A stretch of 35,352 nt of DNA. It comes from Myxococcales bacterium SG8_38. GTDB lineage: Bacteria > Myxococcota_A > Polyangia > Polyangiales > Houyiibacteriaceae. The notes below the pieces were generated by a model. That model saw only the letters and a list, made by a program, of their open reading frames with translations. It made no database searches and was not told where the DNA came from. Shown one piece after another: positions 8,382 to 15,577 of this stretch. The stretch lies in contig LJTN01000004.1 in NCBI GenBank assembly GCA_001303415.1, forward strand, positions 70,067 through 105,418, written 5' to 3'. Positions within the stretch are counted from its first letter, which is position 1; the number at the start of each line of letters is the position of its first letter. The position numbers and the translations under genes were made by a program.

Positions 8382-9677
8382 GTGGATCGCCGAGACTTCT
8401 TACGTATTGCAAGCTGGGCCGGGTTGACATGCGTGTTGCCGTCTGTCGTGGATCCGCTGCGCAGCCGTGCGCAGTCGATCACCAGCTCGGCATACACGGG
8501 GACGTATTGGATATTCATGCATGCCGGCGGCGGGTGGGATCCGACCCACCTGTGTGACCCCAAGGGACGCGCCAGCGAGAACGAAAATGACCCCATGGGC
8601 CGCTTCTCGAGGGACGACATCCGGACAGCAGGCAACATTCGCTATGCGCCGCTCGGCGACGATCAAACGGCGCTCGATGCCTTCTTTCAGACGCACTACC
8701 AGCGTCTCCTGGTGATCAACGGCATGGATACCGGGACCAATGGTCACGACCAGGGAACCCGTGGCACCTGGAGCGGACGAACTGCGGAGGGACATCCCCC
8801 CATCGGCGCCCTGATCGCGGCGACCCATGGCCCCAACCTTCCCATGCCCTTGATCGGCTACGGCGGCTACCTCGACACGCAGGGCGTCACCAATGCGGTG
8901 CCTCTCGGCGATGGCGGCCTTCTGCACAATCTGGCGTTCCCTGCCCGACCGGATCCGACCGGCTCGGACGAGAACTACTTCGGGCATGCGGACGTGCCGG
9001 GCATCGTGCAACGGGAGCAGCAGCTTCGCCTCTTGAGGCTGCAAGGCAAGCAGCGCCTGCCGCGCATTTGGGACGGTCAAAACGAGCTCATGCTGGCAAG
9101 GCTCGGGCAAGACGACCTCAAACGCGTCTCCGAATCGCTGCCGGAAGATTTCTCCGACAGCCAGATCGAGAGGCAGATTCAAGTCGCGTTGGCGGCGTAT
9201 CAGGCAGGGCTGTCGGTGAGCGTCAGCGTGAGCCTAGGCGGATTCGACACCCATGGAAACCATGACAACGATCATCTGCCGCGCCTCATCGACTTCGTGA
9301 ACGGCGCCAGCTTCGCCATGCAGGAGGCGGAGCGGATGGGCATTGCCGACAAGGTCGCGATCGTGATGGGATCGGACTTCGGCCGCACGCCCGGCTACAA
9401 CAATGGCAACGGCAAGGACCACTGGCCGATCAGCAGCATGATGATGATGGGCCCGGGCATCCCCGGAAACCGCGTGATCGGCGGGACGGACGATCGGCAC
9501 GGGCTCTACCTGGTCGATCCGGTGACGCTTCAACCGACCGGCTCGCCGGATACGGCCCAAGGAACGAGGCTTTCCATCGCCCACGTGCACCGCGCATTGC
9601 GCGACCTCGCGGGCGTGCCCGACGACTACAAGGCAGCCTTCCCGCTCGCTGGCGAGGACCTTCCGATCTTCGTGTAG
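8382..9677 (+). CDS. DUF1501 family protein, Tat-exported
   Basis: 431 residues from GTG 8382, with GAGGGAGGA upstream (8368-8376). The N-terminus MDRRDFLRIASWAG is a clear twin-arginine signal (RRDFLR). The body has DUF1501 hallmarks (sulfatase/alkaline-phosphatase-like fold): FMHAGGGWDPT near the start, DTGTNGHDQGTRGTWSG, GGFDTHGNHDN, and VIVMGSDFGRTPGYNNGNGKDHWP. The last part shows VIGGTDDRHGLYLVDPVT. It is folded in the cytoplasm and exported to the periplasm. It probably acts with the adjoining CxxCH lipoprotein; the reaction is unknown. If the upstream gene is truly broken, this one still has its own start site. Confidence 0.9.
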   Translation: MDRRDFLRIASWAGLTCVLPSVVDPLRSRAQSITSSAYTGTYWIFMHAGGGWDPTHLCDPKGRASENENDPMGRFSRDDIRTAGNIRYAPLGDDQTALDAFFQTHYQRLLVINGMDTGTNGHDQGTRGTWSGRTAEGHPPIGALIAATHGPNLPMPLIGYGGYLDTQGVTNAVPLGDGGLLHNLAFPARPDPTGSDENYFGHADVPGIVQREQQLRLLRLQGKQRLPRIWDGQNELMLARLGQDDLKRVSESLPEDFSDSQIERQIQVALAAYQAGLSVSVSVSLGGFDTHGNHDNDHLPRLIDFVNGASFAMQEAERMGIADKVAIVMGSDFGRTPGYNNGNGKDHWPISSMMMMGPGIPGNRVIGGTDDRHGLYLVDPVTLQPTGSPDTAQGTRLSIAHVHRALRDLAGVPDDYKAAFPLAGEDLPIFV

Positions 9678-9687
9678 CGGGGGCGCT

Positions 9688-10599
9688 CTAGAACGAGGCG
9701 CCGCCGCCGACCCGCAAGCCCCAGACCTGACGGGAGTCGAAGGAAAAACCGTTCGGGTTGTCGAGGTTGATGTTCACCCGAATTGCGCCGAAGGCATTGT
9801 CTTTGCCAAAGCGCAAGAATGGCTCGACCGCGAGCTGCGTGTTGGCCTCCCTGTACTTGGGGATCAGGACCAGGCTGAAACGCGAGCCGACGCGCAGCCA
9901 ATCGGTAGCCTGGTAACCCATCATGCCAGCCATCTGCATGATGAAATCCGTCTTCGACGTGCGGGGGTTCTTGTCGTTGAGCTTGATCAGAACACCGGTG
10001 TCGAGATACGCACCCCAGAGAAATCCGCTGGGCTTACCGCGCTCCACCGCCGCCGGAACGATGACACTCACGGTGTGCGGATCCCAAAGCCAAAACATGT
10101 TGTTGCCGCGTATCGCTGCGGCCAACTGGTAGGCTTCCGTTGCGGTCGCCTGGTCGTTCGGATCGTCTGGAACGGTTGCCGCGGGAATCGTGGCGCCCAG
10201 GCCGACTCGATACGAGAACTGCTCTTTCTTGCCCTGGTAGTGAAAGGCTATGTACGGATTTCCAAAGCGAAACGTGTTCTCGGCTTGCGCATCCTCGAGG
10301 TCTACGTTCGCGTATGACATGCCCCAAACCACCTGCATGAGGGCGCTGTAGGCTAGCTGCAGACGCATCTCCAAGAGCGGGCTGATGAGAAGGACGGAGC
10401 GATCGTCTCCTCCCCCGGGCTGGCCGCGCTTGCCCGCAAACAGGCCGAGCTCGCCGAGAACATGGAAGCGCTTGGTGTGGGCCTTGTTACCTTCGTCGAG
10501 GCTGTAGGGCTCGTCTGGGAAGGCACGTGCTTTGCCGGGCGCGATCCACAATGCAGCCAACACGAAACCAAGGACTCCCCAACGACGAAGAACAGACAT
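9688..10599 (-). CDS. Outer-membrane beta-barrel-like protein
   Basis: 303 residues with a Sec signal (MSVLRRWGVLGFVLAALWIAPGKARA, predicted cleavage before FPDEP). The mature part alternates polar and hydrophobic residues in beta strands and ends LRVGGGASF with the C-terminal Phe typical of outer-membrane barrels. No known catalytic motif. It is likely a transporter-like or structural barrel. GGGGTTGAGAG precedes the start. It converges with the DUF1501 gene (10 bp apart), and the beta-propeller lipoprotein gene lies upstream on the same strand, 122 bp away. Confidence 0.7.
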   Translation of the reverse strand: MSVLRRWGVLGFVLAALWIAPGKARAFPDEPYSLDEGNKAHTKRFHVLGELGLFAGKRGQPGGGDDRSVLLISPLLEMRLQLAYSALMQVVWGMSYANVDLEDAQAENTFRFGNPYIAFHYQGKKEQFSYRVGLGATIPAATVPDDPNDQATATEAYQLAAAIRGNNMFWLWDPHTVSVIVPAAVERGKPSGFLWGAYLDTGVLIKLNDKNPRTSKTDFIMQMAGMMGYQATDWLRVGSRFSLVLIPKYREANTQLAVEPFLRFGKDNAFGAIRVNINLDNPNGFSFDSRQVWGLRVGGGASF

Positions 10600-10681
10600 C
10601 TCTCAACCCCCAAATGAGAAAAAGACCCCCCTCTTTCTCCACGTTTCAATATAGGCGGGGCGAGCGCCAAGAGCCCATGTT

Positions 10682-10702
10682 CCGTCATCAACGGAATGAC
10701 GG
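10682..10702 (-). terminator. Hairpin downstream of beta-propeller lipoprotein gene
   Basis: Perfect 7-bp arms CCGTCAT (10682-10688) and ATGACGG (10696-10702) with a 7-base loop, about 20 bp after the stop of the propeller gene. No U-run follows on the minus strand, so a terminator is only tentative; it could also be a site for the barrel gene promoter. Confidence 0.3.
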
Positions 10703-10721
10703 CTGCGATCGGATCGTACGT

Positions 10722-11834
10722 TCAGGGCTGAACCGCAACATATGACGGACCGGGTCCGCTCAGCCATTGGATCGATCGCGTCTGTCTGGTTGCGAGGTCG
10801 ATGATGGAGAGCTCGTGATCGACGATGTGCGCCACGAACGCGAAGGCGCCCTCGGCGTCGGCTGCTGCACCCAGTGGAAAGTTCTCCCCTGCGAGTTGCA
10901 TGGGAGCGGCGGGCGTCAGAACATCTTCGCTTTTGGCGATCGCGATCAAACTGGTCGGCACGCCGGGCGCGGTGGCACCCATCGGTGCCAGAATCTCGGC
11001 GCGCGAAGGCACGTACGTGAGCCCGTATGGAACCCCGGTTTCTAGGGAGACGTCGCCGATCACGCTCGGGCTGGTCGGATCGGACGTGTCGATGAGCGTG
11101 ACAGTGAAGCTGAAGGTGTTGGCGACGACGGCGCGATCGTTGCCATCCAAAAAGCACACATCCGAGGGATCATCGCCCGTCGCAAGCACATCGGTCATCG
11201 TTCCGGCGACATCGGACGTCTGAAAGATGCGGACGCCGCCCTGACTCACGACGTTCACGATTCCAAGCGAGCCGTCAGCGCTCAACGCAACTTGCTCCGG
11301 GCCGTTTCCGACAGTGATCTCGTCGATGAGGCGGCGACCGGGAATGTCGATCACGGAGAGACTGTCTCCGCGGGCCCCCTCCGTACCGTAGTTGGCGGTG
11401 TAGGCGCGTGTGCCATCGGGGCTGACGGCGATGCCGAGCGGAACGTCTTCGGTTTGTACCTGATCGGCGATTCCGGATTCCAAATTGACGATGAGTAGCG
11501 TGCCCCCGGCGGGAATGTCGGGACGTCCGACGAGACTGGGCAGACCGTCGAAGAACGCGGGACCTACCGAGACTACTGCGGTCTTTCCGTCCGGCGTCAG
11601 CTCGACCTCGATCGGCCCAGGCTCCCACGGAGAGAGATCGATGGTGCCGACAATCGCTCCGGCCGCATCGCTCTGTCCATCCACGAGCTTTTCGTAGTCG
11701 AGCACGGTGAGTGATTGATTGAGCCAATCGGCGGTGACCACCCGACGGAGCTCCGGCGTGGGCTCATCGTCGCCGCAGGCTCCTAGAGCGATGGCTGCAA
11801 TCCAGCAACCGACCCAGAAAAGGGCTTTGGGCAT
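10722..11834 (-). CDS. YVTN-type beta-propeller lipoprotein
   Basis: 370 residues. The signal peptide ends in AIALGAC (lipobox LGAC), followed by Gly-Asp-Asp-Glu, which points to a secreted lipoprotein. The body consists of repeating propeller blades: VELTPDGKTAVVSVG, GIAVSPDGTRAYTANYG, QVALSADGSLGIVN, DVCFLDGNDRAVVANT, each followed by a 'LxVIDxxxR' type strand (SLSVIDIPGRR, LSIIDLATRQ). This is the YVTN/PQQ-like or lactonase-like seven-blade pattern. Probably a periplasmic or surface binding or structural protein; no ligand can be inferred. Confidence 0.8.
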   Translation of the reverse strand: MPKALFWVGCWIAAIALGACGDDEPTPELRRVVTADWLNQSLTVLDYEKLVDGQSDAAGAIVGTIDLSPWEPGPIEVELTPDGKTAVVSVGPAFFDGLPSLVGRPDIPAGGTLLIVNLESGIADQVQTEDVPLGIAVSPDGTRAYTANYGTEGARGDSLSVIDIPGRRLIDEITVGNGPEQVALSADGSLGIVNVVSQGGVRIFQTSDVAGTMTDVLATGDDPSDVCFLDGNDRAVVANTFSFTVTLIDTSDPTSPSVIGDVSLETGVPYGLTYVPSRAEILAPMGATAPGVPTSLIAIAKSEDVLTPAAPMQLAGENFPLGAAADAEGAFAFVAHIVDHELSIIDLATRQTRSIQWLSGPGPSYVAVQP

Positions 11835-11885
11835 CGCCGGAGTATAGAGGAGAACGCCCGCGGATAGACCGGCTTTCGTCGCTCT

Positions 11886-12821
11886 TCACCCCAAGCGCTG
11901 GGCGGACTCGACCGGGCGTCTCATCAGCGCAGCATCCAAATCCTCGTACCGGTGCATGATCCGCGCGGAGAGCGGACGGTCGGATAGCTCATGTCCTTCG
12001 GGAAGACCGAGCCAGACCTCGTGTTTGTGCGCGAGGCGCTCGATGCCCGCGATCAATGCCTCGCGCTCGCCAGGCTCACAATCTCTCGCAATGCTGAGGA
12101 GAATCAGGACCGCGCCGCTTTGATCGGCGGCTTCGGCGATGTCGTCGAAGGGCATGTGCGTGCCCAGGTAGATGGGCTCGAAACCGCGGCTTGCCGCCAT
12201 GAATGCTCCGATGATGGCGCCAAACTCGTGCAAGTGATTGGAAGGGGTCGCCACGATGACGCGCGGCGCGCCAGCGACGGGATCGGTATGCCGCAGCAGC
12301 GCTCCGAGCAAGCTACGCAACTGACCGGAGATGATGTGCTCGTGGGAGATCCGGAGCTCGTTCGAGCTCCAGGACTCTCCGATACGGCGAAGGAGCGGCA
12401 CGATGACCTCCAATGTGAGCGTCATGGGAGGCAAGATGGCTGCGGTACGGGTCAAGATCGACTCGGCGCGCTGAACGTCATAGTCAAAAATGGCGTGCAT
12501 GTAATCTTCCACGATCGCTGCGTAGAGCGAGACCTTGCTCCCAATGTCGGGGCCCGTCTCGCCAATGAGACGCCGGAGCTCGTCGTCCCGGAGGCGCGCA
12601 ACCTGGCCGATCGAATGTCCGAGCTCCGTGGCGCGCCGAAGCAGCACCAGCCGCCGCACTTGCGCGCCGGTGTACCTGCGCTTGTTGCCTTCCGTCCGGT
12701 CCGGGTCGACCGCACCATATCGTCGCTCCCAGACGCGTATGGTGTCGGCAGTAAGGCCGGTGAGGCGTGCTACGACGCGCATGGGATAGAGTCCGCTCAT
12801 TTCTTCCACGTTGTCGTTCAT
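11886..12821 (-). CDS. carH: CarH-type MerR regulator with B12-binding light-sensing domain
   Basis: 311 residues. A MerR helix-turn-helix (residues 10-75; MRVVARLTGLTADTIRVWERRYG) is followed by a helical bundle and a cobalamin-binding Rossmann domain. Trp151 and Glu161-His162 form the W-x9-EH motif of light-sensing CarH (Trp131/Glu141/His142 in Thermus CarH). His198 in HLHEFG corresponds to the lower-axial cobalt ligand (His177 in Thermus). From family knowledge, AdoCbl binding makes a DNA-binding tetramer in the dark, and green, blue or UV light breaks the Co-C bond and relieves repression. The gene lies 88 bp after an NAD(P)-binding protein gene on the same strand, whose promoter has candidate CarH repeats, so autoregulation through the operon is inferred. 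Confidence 0.85.
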   Translation of the reverse strand: MNDNVEEMSGLYPMRVVARLTGLTADTIRVWERRYGAVDPDRTEGNKRRYTGAQVRRLVLLRRATELGHSIGQVARLRDDELRRLIGETGPDIGSKVSLYAAIVEDYMHAIFDYDVQRAESILTRTAAILPPMTLTLEVIVPLLRRIGESWSSNELRISHEHIISGQLRSLLGALLRHTDPVAGAPRVIVATPSNHLHEFGAIIGAFMAASRGFEPIYLGTHMPFDDIAEAADQSGAVLILLSIARDCEPGEREALIAGIERLAHKHEVWLGLPEGHELSDRPLSARIMHRYEDLDAALMRRPVESAQRLG

Positions 12822-12909
12822 GGTTGTGCCGTTGATGAATGGAGCGGACGCGGGTACTCGCTACATTGGAACACGTCGATTCGCCTGACGATGAATGGCG
12901 TGGTGGTGC

Positions 12910-14340
12910 TTACATCCATCTTTCGTGCTCTGTCATCGAGTACCCGCTCCGCACCGGAATGGTTGTGGTGGCGTGCGAGAGGTGCTTTGCAAAGCGGCTC
13001 ATCAGCCAGCGATGGAAGACCGCTTGCGAAAGGATGTAGACGAGCCATGGCAAACGAGGCTCGTAGTCGTGAACGACCGTCAACAGCGTCCGGCCTCCGA
13101 GCACTTGGCGGAGCTCGAAACGAGGTTTCCCGTGGGTCTGGGAGAGAAGGCCTCCGGTGACGTAGAACAGCTGACGATCCGAGCTACTGCGGCCCGGTGC
13201 TCGCGTGAGCTCGAGCAGTGGCGCGCGCAAAGGCTCCAGGATGAAACGAAAGCAATCCGGCGAGGGGACATCGACGCGAAGAAACGCACGGAGGAAGCGA
13301 GGCAACCATTGCAAGTACTCGGCGGCTGCCCGCTGGGCCGTCCAGCCTGCGGGTAGCTGCATCCGTTGAACCGAGCGAACCAAACGCTCACGCGACCTGG
13401 CACCTCGAAACGCGTGTGGGGACGAGCCGTCGGTCTCGGCTATCGCCTGGCGGATCGCCTCTCGAGTGGGTGTGCGCTCAATTCCCAGTTGCTCGGCCAG
13501 GCCAGCGTCGCGCACGATCATTTCGTGCCTCAGGCTCTGGACGAGCGGAGCGACGAGGGCTTTGGGCGCGCCCGTGATCAGGGTCACCCATAGACGAGAC
13601 AGCCCCGGAGACATGAACCGGGAAGGGATGAGGATTCGCCGCTTCCCCATGGCTGCGGCGGTCATGGCCATCATGTGTTTGTACGTGACCACGTCGGGCG
13701 CACCGATGTCGTACACGCGGTCGTAGTGCTCTTCTCGACCGATGACGCCGCCGATCATCTGCACCACGTCGGACAGTGCGACGGGCTGTGTCCGGACATC
13801 GGTCCACCGCGGGCACAGCATCACGGGCAGGCGCTCGACCAACCGCGCCATGATCTGGAATGAGGAGCCGCGCCCGCCCAGAATCAAACCCGCCCGCAAG
13901 GTCGTCAGCGGCACCACGTGGCCGGCGAGGGTCTTCTCGACCTCGCAGCGGCTCTCGAGATGCTTGGACAGCTCGGTGCCCTCTGGAAGCAGACCGCTCA
14001 GAAAGACGATTTGCTTCACACCAGCCGCCGCAGCCGCGCGCGCGAAGTTGTCGGCGCAAACCACGTCGAGATCTGCGAAGTCGCCCTGCGTGAATCGAGT
14101 CGAGGGCATCATGTTGTGGACGAGGTAAACGGCATACTCGACGCCCTGCAGGGCGTCCTCGGCCTCCTTCAAAGAGAAGAGATCGCAGGAGCGGTACTCA
14201 GCGAAGCCGCCGCCCGGCTCCCGCACCGAACGGGAAAGACCGATCACGTGGAAAGAGCGCTCCAGAACGGGCGCGAGCGCTTGCCCGACGAAGCCTGAGG
14301 CTCCCGCGATGACGACTTTCGGTCGGCTGCACCGGTCCAT
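12910..14340 (-). CDS. NAD(P)-binding SDR-like protein (NmrA/atypical SDR), CarH-linked
   Basis: 476 residues starting MDRCSRPKVVIAGASGFVG, an extended/atypical SDR Rossmann fold (GASGFVG). VEYAVYLVHNMMP, DNFARAAAAAGVKQIVFLSGL and LRAGLILGGRGSSF are characteristic of NmrA-like members that bind NAD(P) but often lack the YxxxK catalytic pair; none is obvious here. The last 130 or so residues form a DUF2867-like domain ending with a hydrophobic stretch (WLVYILSQAVFHRWLMSRF). Such proteins are often found beside LitR/CarH regulators. The first gene of the presumed light-regulated operon. No ribosome site precedes the ATG, and the candidate -10 lies only 7 bases upstream, so the mRNA may be leaderless. 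Confidence 0.75.
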   Translation of the reverse strand: MDRCSRPKVVIAGASGFVGQALAPVLERSFHVIGLSRSVREPGGGFAEYRSCDLFSLKEAEDALQGVEYAVYLVHNMMPSTRFTQGDFADLDVVCADNFARAAAAAGVKQIVFLSGLLPEGTELSKHLESRCEVEKTLAGHVVPLTTLRAGLILGGRGSSFQIMARLVERLPVMLCPRWTDVRTQPVALSDVVQMIGGVIGREEHYDRVYDIGAPDVVTYKHMMAMTAAAMGKRRILIPSRFMSPGLSRLWVTLITGAPKALVAPLVQSLRHEMIVRDAGLAEQLGIERTPTREAIRQAIAETDGSSPHAFRGARSRERLVRSVQRMQLPAGWTAQRAAAEYLQWLPRFLRAFLRVDVPSPDCFRFILEPLRAPLLELTRAPGRSSSDRQLFYVTGGLLSQTHGKPRFELRQVLGGRTLLTVVHDYEPRLPWLVYILSQAVFHRWLMSRFAKHLSHATTTIPVRSGYSMTEHERWM

Positions 14341-14342
14341 AG

Positions 14343-14375
14343 CTGTCTACATACTGTCCATATTTTTTTGGTCAA
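14343..14375 (-). promoter_or_regulatory. Candidate CarH-regulated promoter with 11-bp-phased repeats
   Basis: On the minus strand: -35 TTGACC (14375-14370), 16-bp spacer, -10 TATGTA (14353-14348), with the ATG seven bases beyond. Overlapping the spacer and -10 are ATATGGACAG (14363-14354) and ATGTAGACAG (14352-14343). Both fit AnnTnnACA and their ACA cores are 11 bp apart, the phasing I recall for CarH operators; a repressor bound here would block polymerase. A flanking perfect palindrome GTCAA-N4-TTGAC spans 14371-14384. Confidence 0.5.
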
Positions 14376-14396
14376 TACGTTGACATCGGATCTCTT

Positions 14397-14450
14397 CCAA
14401 GTGGCGCAAGATATGCGCGACCAAGCCAAGTGGCGCAGCTTTTGCGTCAC
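14397..14450. repeat. Repeated CCAAGTGGCGCA in divergent region
   Basis: Two perfect copies of CCAAGTGGCGCA at 14397-14408 and 14426-14437 (29 bp apart). An imperfect inverted partner TTGCGTCAC is at 14442-14450. Possible regulator sites; the binding protein is unknown. Confidence 0.4.
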
Positions 14451-14500
14451 CCTTAGCTCAAAAACTCAATGAAAACGGCGCAGTTCCCGACCGCTTGCCC

Positions 14501-14516
14501 TGGCATGAGAATTGAA
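14501..14516 (+). promoter_or_regulatory. Possible sigma-54 (-24/-12) promoter element
   Basis: TGGCATGAGAATTGAA fits TGGCAYRNNNNTTGCW at all positions but one; the mismatch is the important C of the -12 GC. It overlaps the first KstR-like unit. A sigma-70-like alternative (TTGCCC at 14495-14500) is equally weak. Confidence 0.25.
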
Positions 14517-14542
14517 ACATGTTCTAGTGAAACACGTTCTAG
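14513..14542 (+). promoter_or_regulatory. Tandem KstR-like operator upstream of steroid-ring operon
   Basis: Two adjacent 15-bp units, TGAAACATGTTCTAG and TGAAACACGTTCTAG, differ by one base. Each fits TNNAACANGTTNNA, the consensus of the TetR-family cholesterol-catabolism repressor KstR. They lie 46 bp before the first Rieske gene. No TetR gene is in the window, so the cognate regulator would be elsewhere. Confidence 0.6.
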
Positions 14543-14588
14543 TCGTGCGGCCTAAGCCTGGCTCCTGCGCGACGATGGGAGCCGCGAT

Positions 14589-15563
14589 ATGACCGACGAA
14601 ACGAAGACGAACCCGTGGGCAGGCTTTGCGAGGGGTTGGTTCCTGTTGATGTTCTCCGACGAGCTCGCGCCCGGCCAAGTGGTGCCTCTCAAACGGTTTG
14701 GCCAGGAGCTGGTCTTGTTTCGCACCGAGTCGGGAGAGCCGAAAGTGCTCGACGCATACTGCCCTCACATGGGCGCGCATCTCGGACACGGCGGCAAAAT
14801 CGAAGGCGAGCGAATCGTTTGTCCGTTCCATGCATGGAAGTTCGACGGGACGGGCAAGTGCGTCGAGATCCCATATGCAAAGCGCGTTCCGCCGAAAGCA
14901 GCCGTGGCGTGCTGGCCGGTGCGCGAGCGCAACGGGATGATCTTCGTGTGGCACGATCGCGAAAAGGGTCAGCCCGACTGGGAGATTCCGGTCCTCGAGG
15001 AATGGGAGGATCCAGAATTCCTTCCTTGGCGCTACGCAAAGCTCGAGATCAAGACGCCGCCCCTCGCCATTGCCGAGAATCTCGCAGACGCCGGGCACTT
15101 CATCCCGGTGCACAACACGCATCCGATTCCGGGCTCGTTCAGCAACACCTATGACGGGCACGTGGGACAGCAGAAGATCAAGGCAATCGCGTATCCAGTT
15201 CATGGAGGCAAGGACGAATTCGAATCGACTGCCACCTATTACGGTCCTGCCTATCAAGTCACGAAGATGCACGGCAAAGGCCTCGGGGTCATCATCAACG
15301 CCCACACCCCGATCGACGAGGAGCGCGTCATGCTGCGATTTGGTGTCTCGATGAAGGCCACCAAGGGCATGACGGACGAGCTGATCGATCATTTCATCGA
15401 CAACATGCGCGACGGATACCTGCAAGACGTGCGCATCTGGGAAAACAAGATCTATCTGGATCGGCCCATCCTATGCGATGGCGACGGCCCGATCGGAGAG
15501 TTTCGCCGCTGGTATGCGCAGTTCTACACACCGCGCAGCCAAGCTGCCGACGCCGCCGAGTAG
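14589..15563 (+). CDS. Rieske non-heme iron oxygenase, KshA/Neverland-like
   Basis: 324 residues; GGGAG lies 7 bases before the ATG. The Rieske [2Fe-2S] centre is CPHMGAHLGHG...CPFHAWKFDG (CxH-x17-CxxH type). The mononuclear iron site is NLADAGHFIPVH (Asp-x2-His-x4-His), with a later Asp in YLQDVRIWENK that matches the KshA third ligand region (QDVEIWKHK). The C-terminus FRRWYAQFY also matches KshA. KshA hydroxylates C9 of 3-ketosteroids, opening ring B; related DAF-36/Neverland enzymes desaturate sterols at C7, and SdmA demethylates C4, so those are alternatives. Its place before hsaA- and hsaC-like genes favours a 9-alpha-hydroxylase. No reductase gene is nearby. Confidence 0.85.
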   Translation: MTDETKTNPWAGFARGWFLLMFSDELAPGQVVPLKRFGQELVLFRTESGEPKVLDAYCPHMGAHLGHGGKIEGERIVCPFHAWKFDGTGKCVEIPYAKRVPPKAAVACWPVRERNGMIFVWHDREKGQPDWEIPVLEEWEDPEFLPWRYAKLEIKTPPLAIAENLADAGHFIPVHNTHPIPGSFSNTYDGHVGQQKIKAIAYPVHGGKDEFESTATYYGPAYQVTKMHGKGLGVIINAHTPIDEERVMLRFGVSMKATKGMTDELIDHFIDNMRDGYLQDVRIWENKIYLDRPILCDGDGPIGEFRRWYAQFYTPRSQAADAAE

Positions 15564-15577
15564 CGAGGAACCAGCCC

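Noticed and set aside
9685..9700. CTAGAAC near the barrel gene end as a TetR site
   Set aside because: No palindromic partner; coincides with the stop of the barrel gene.
10096..10112. AACATGTTG resembling a KstR-like half-site
   Set aside because: Lies inside the barrel gene and fails the flanking T of the consensus.
11991..13160. 389-codon open frame opposite carH
   Set aside because: Antisense to a gene with complete MerR and B12-binding motifs.
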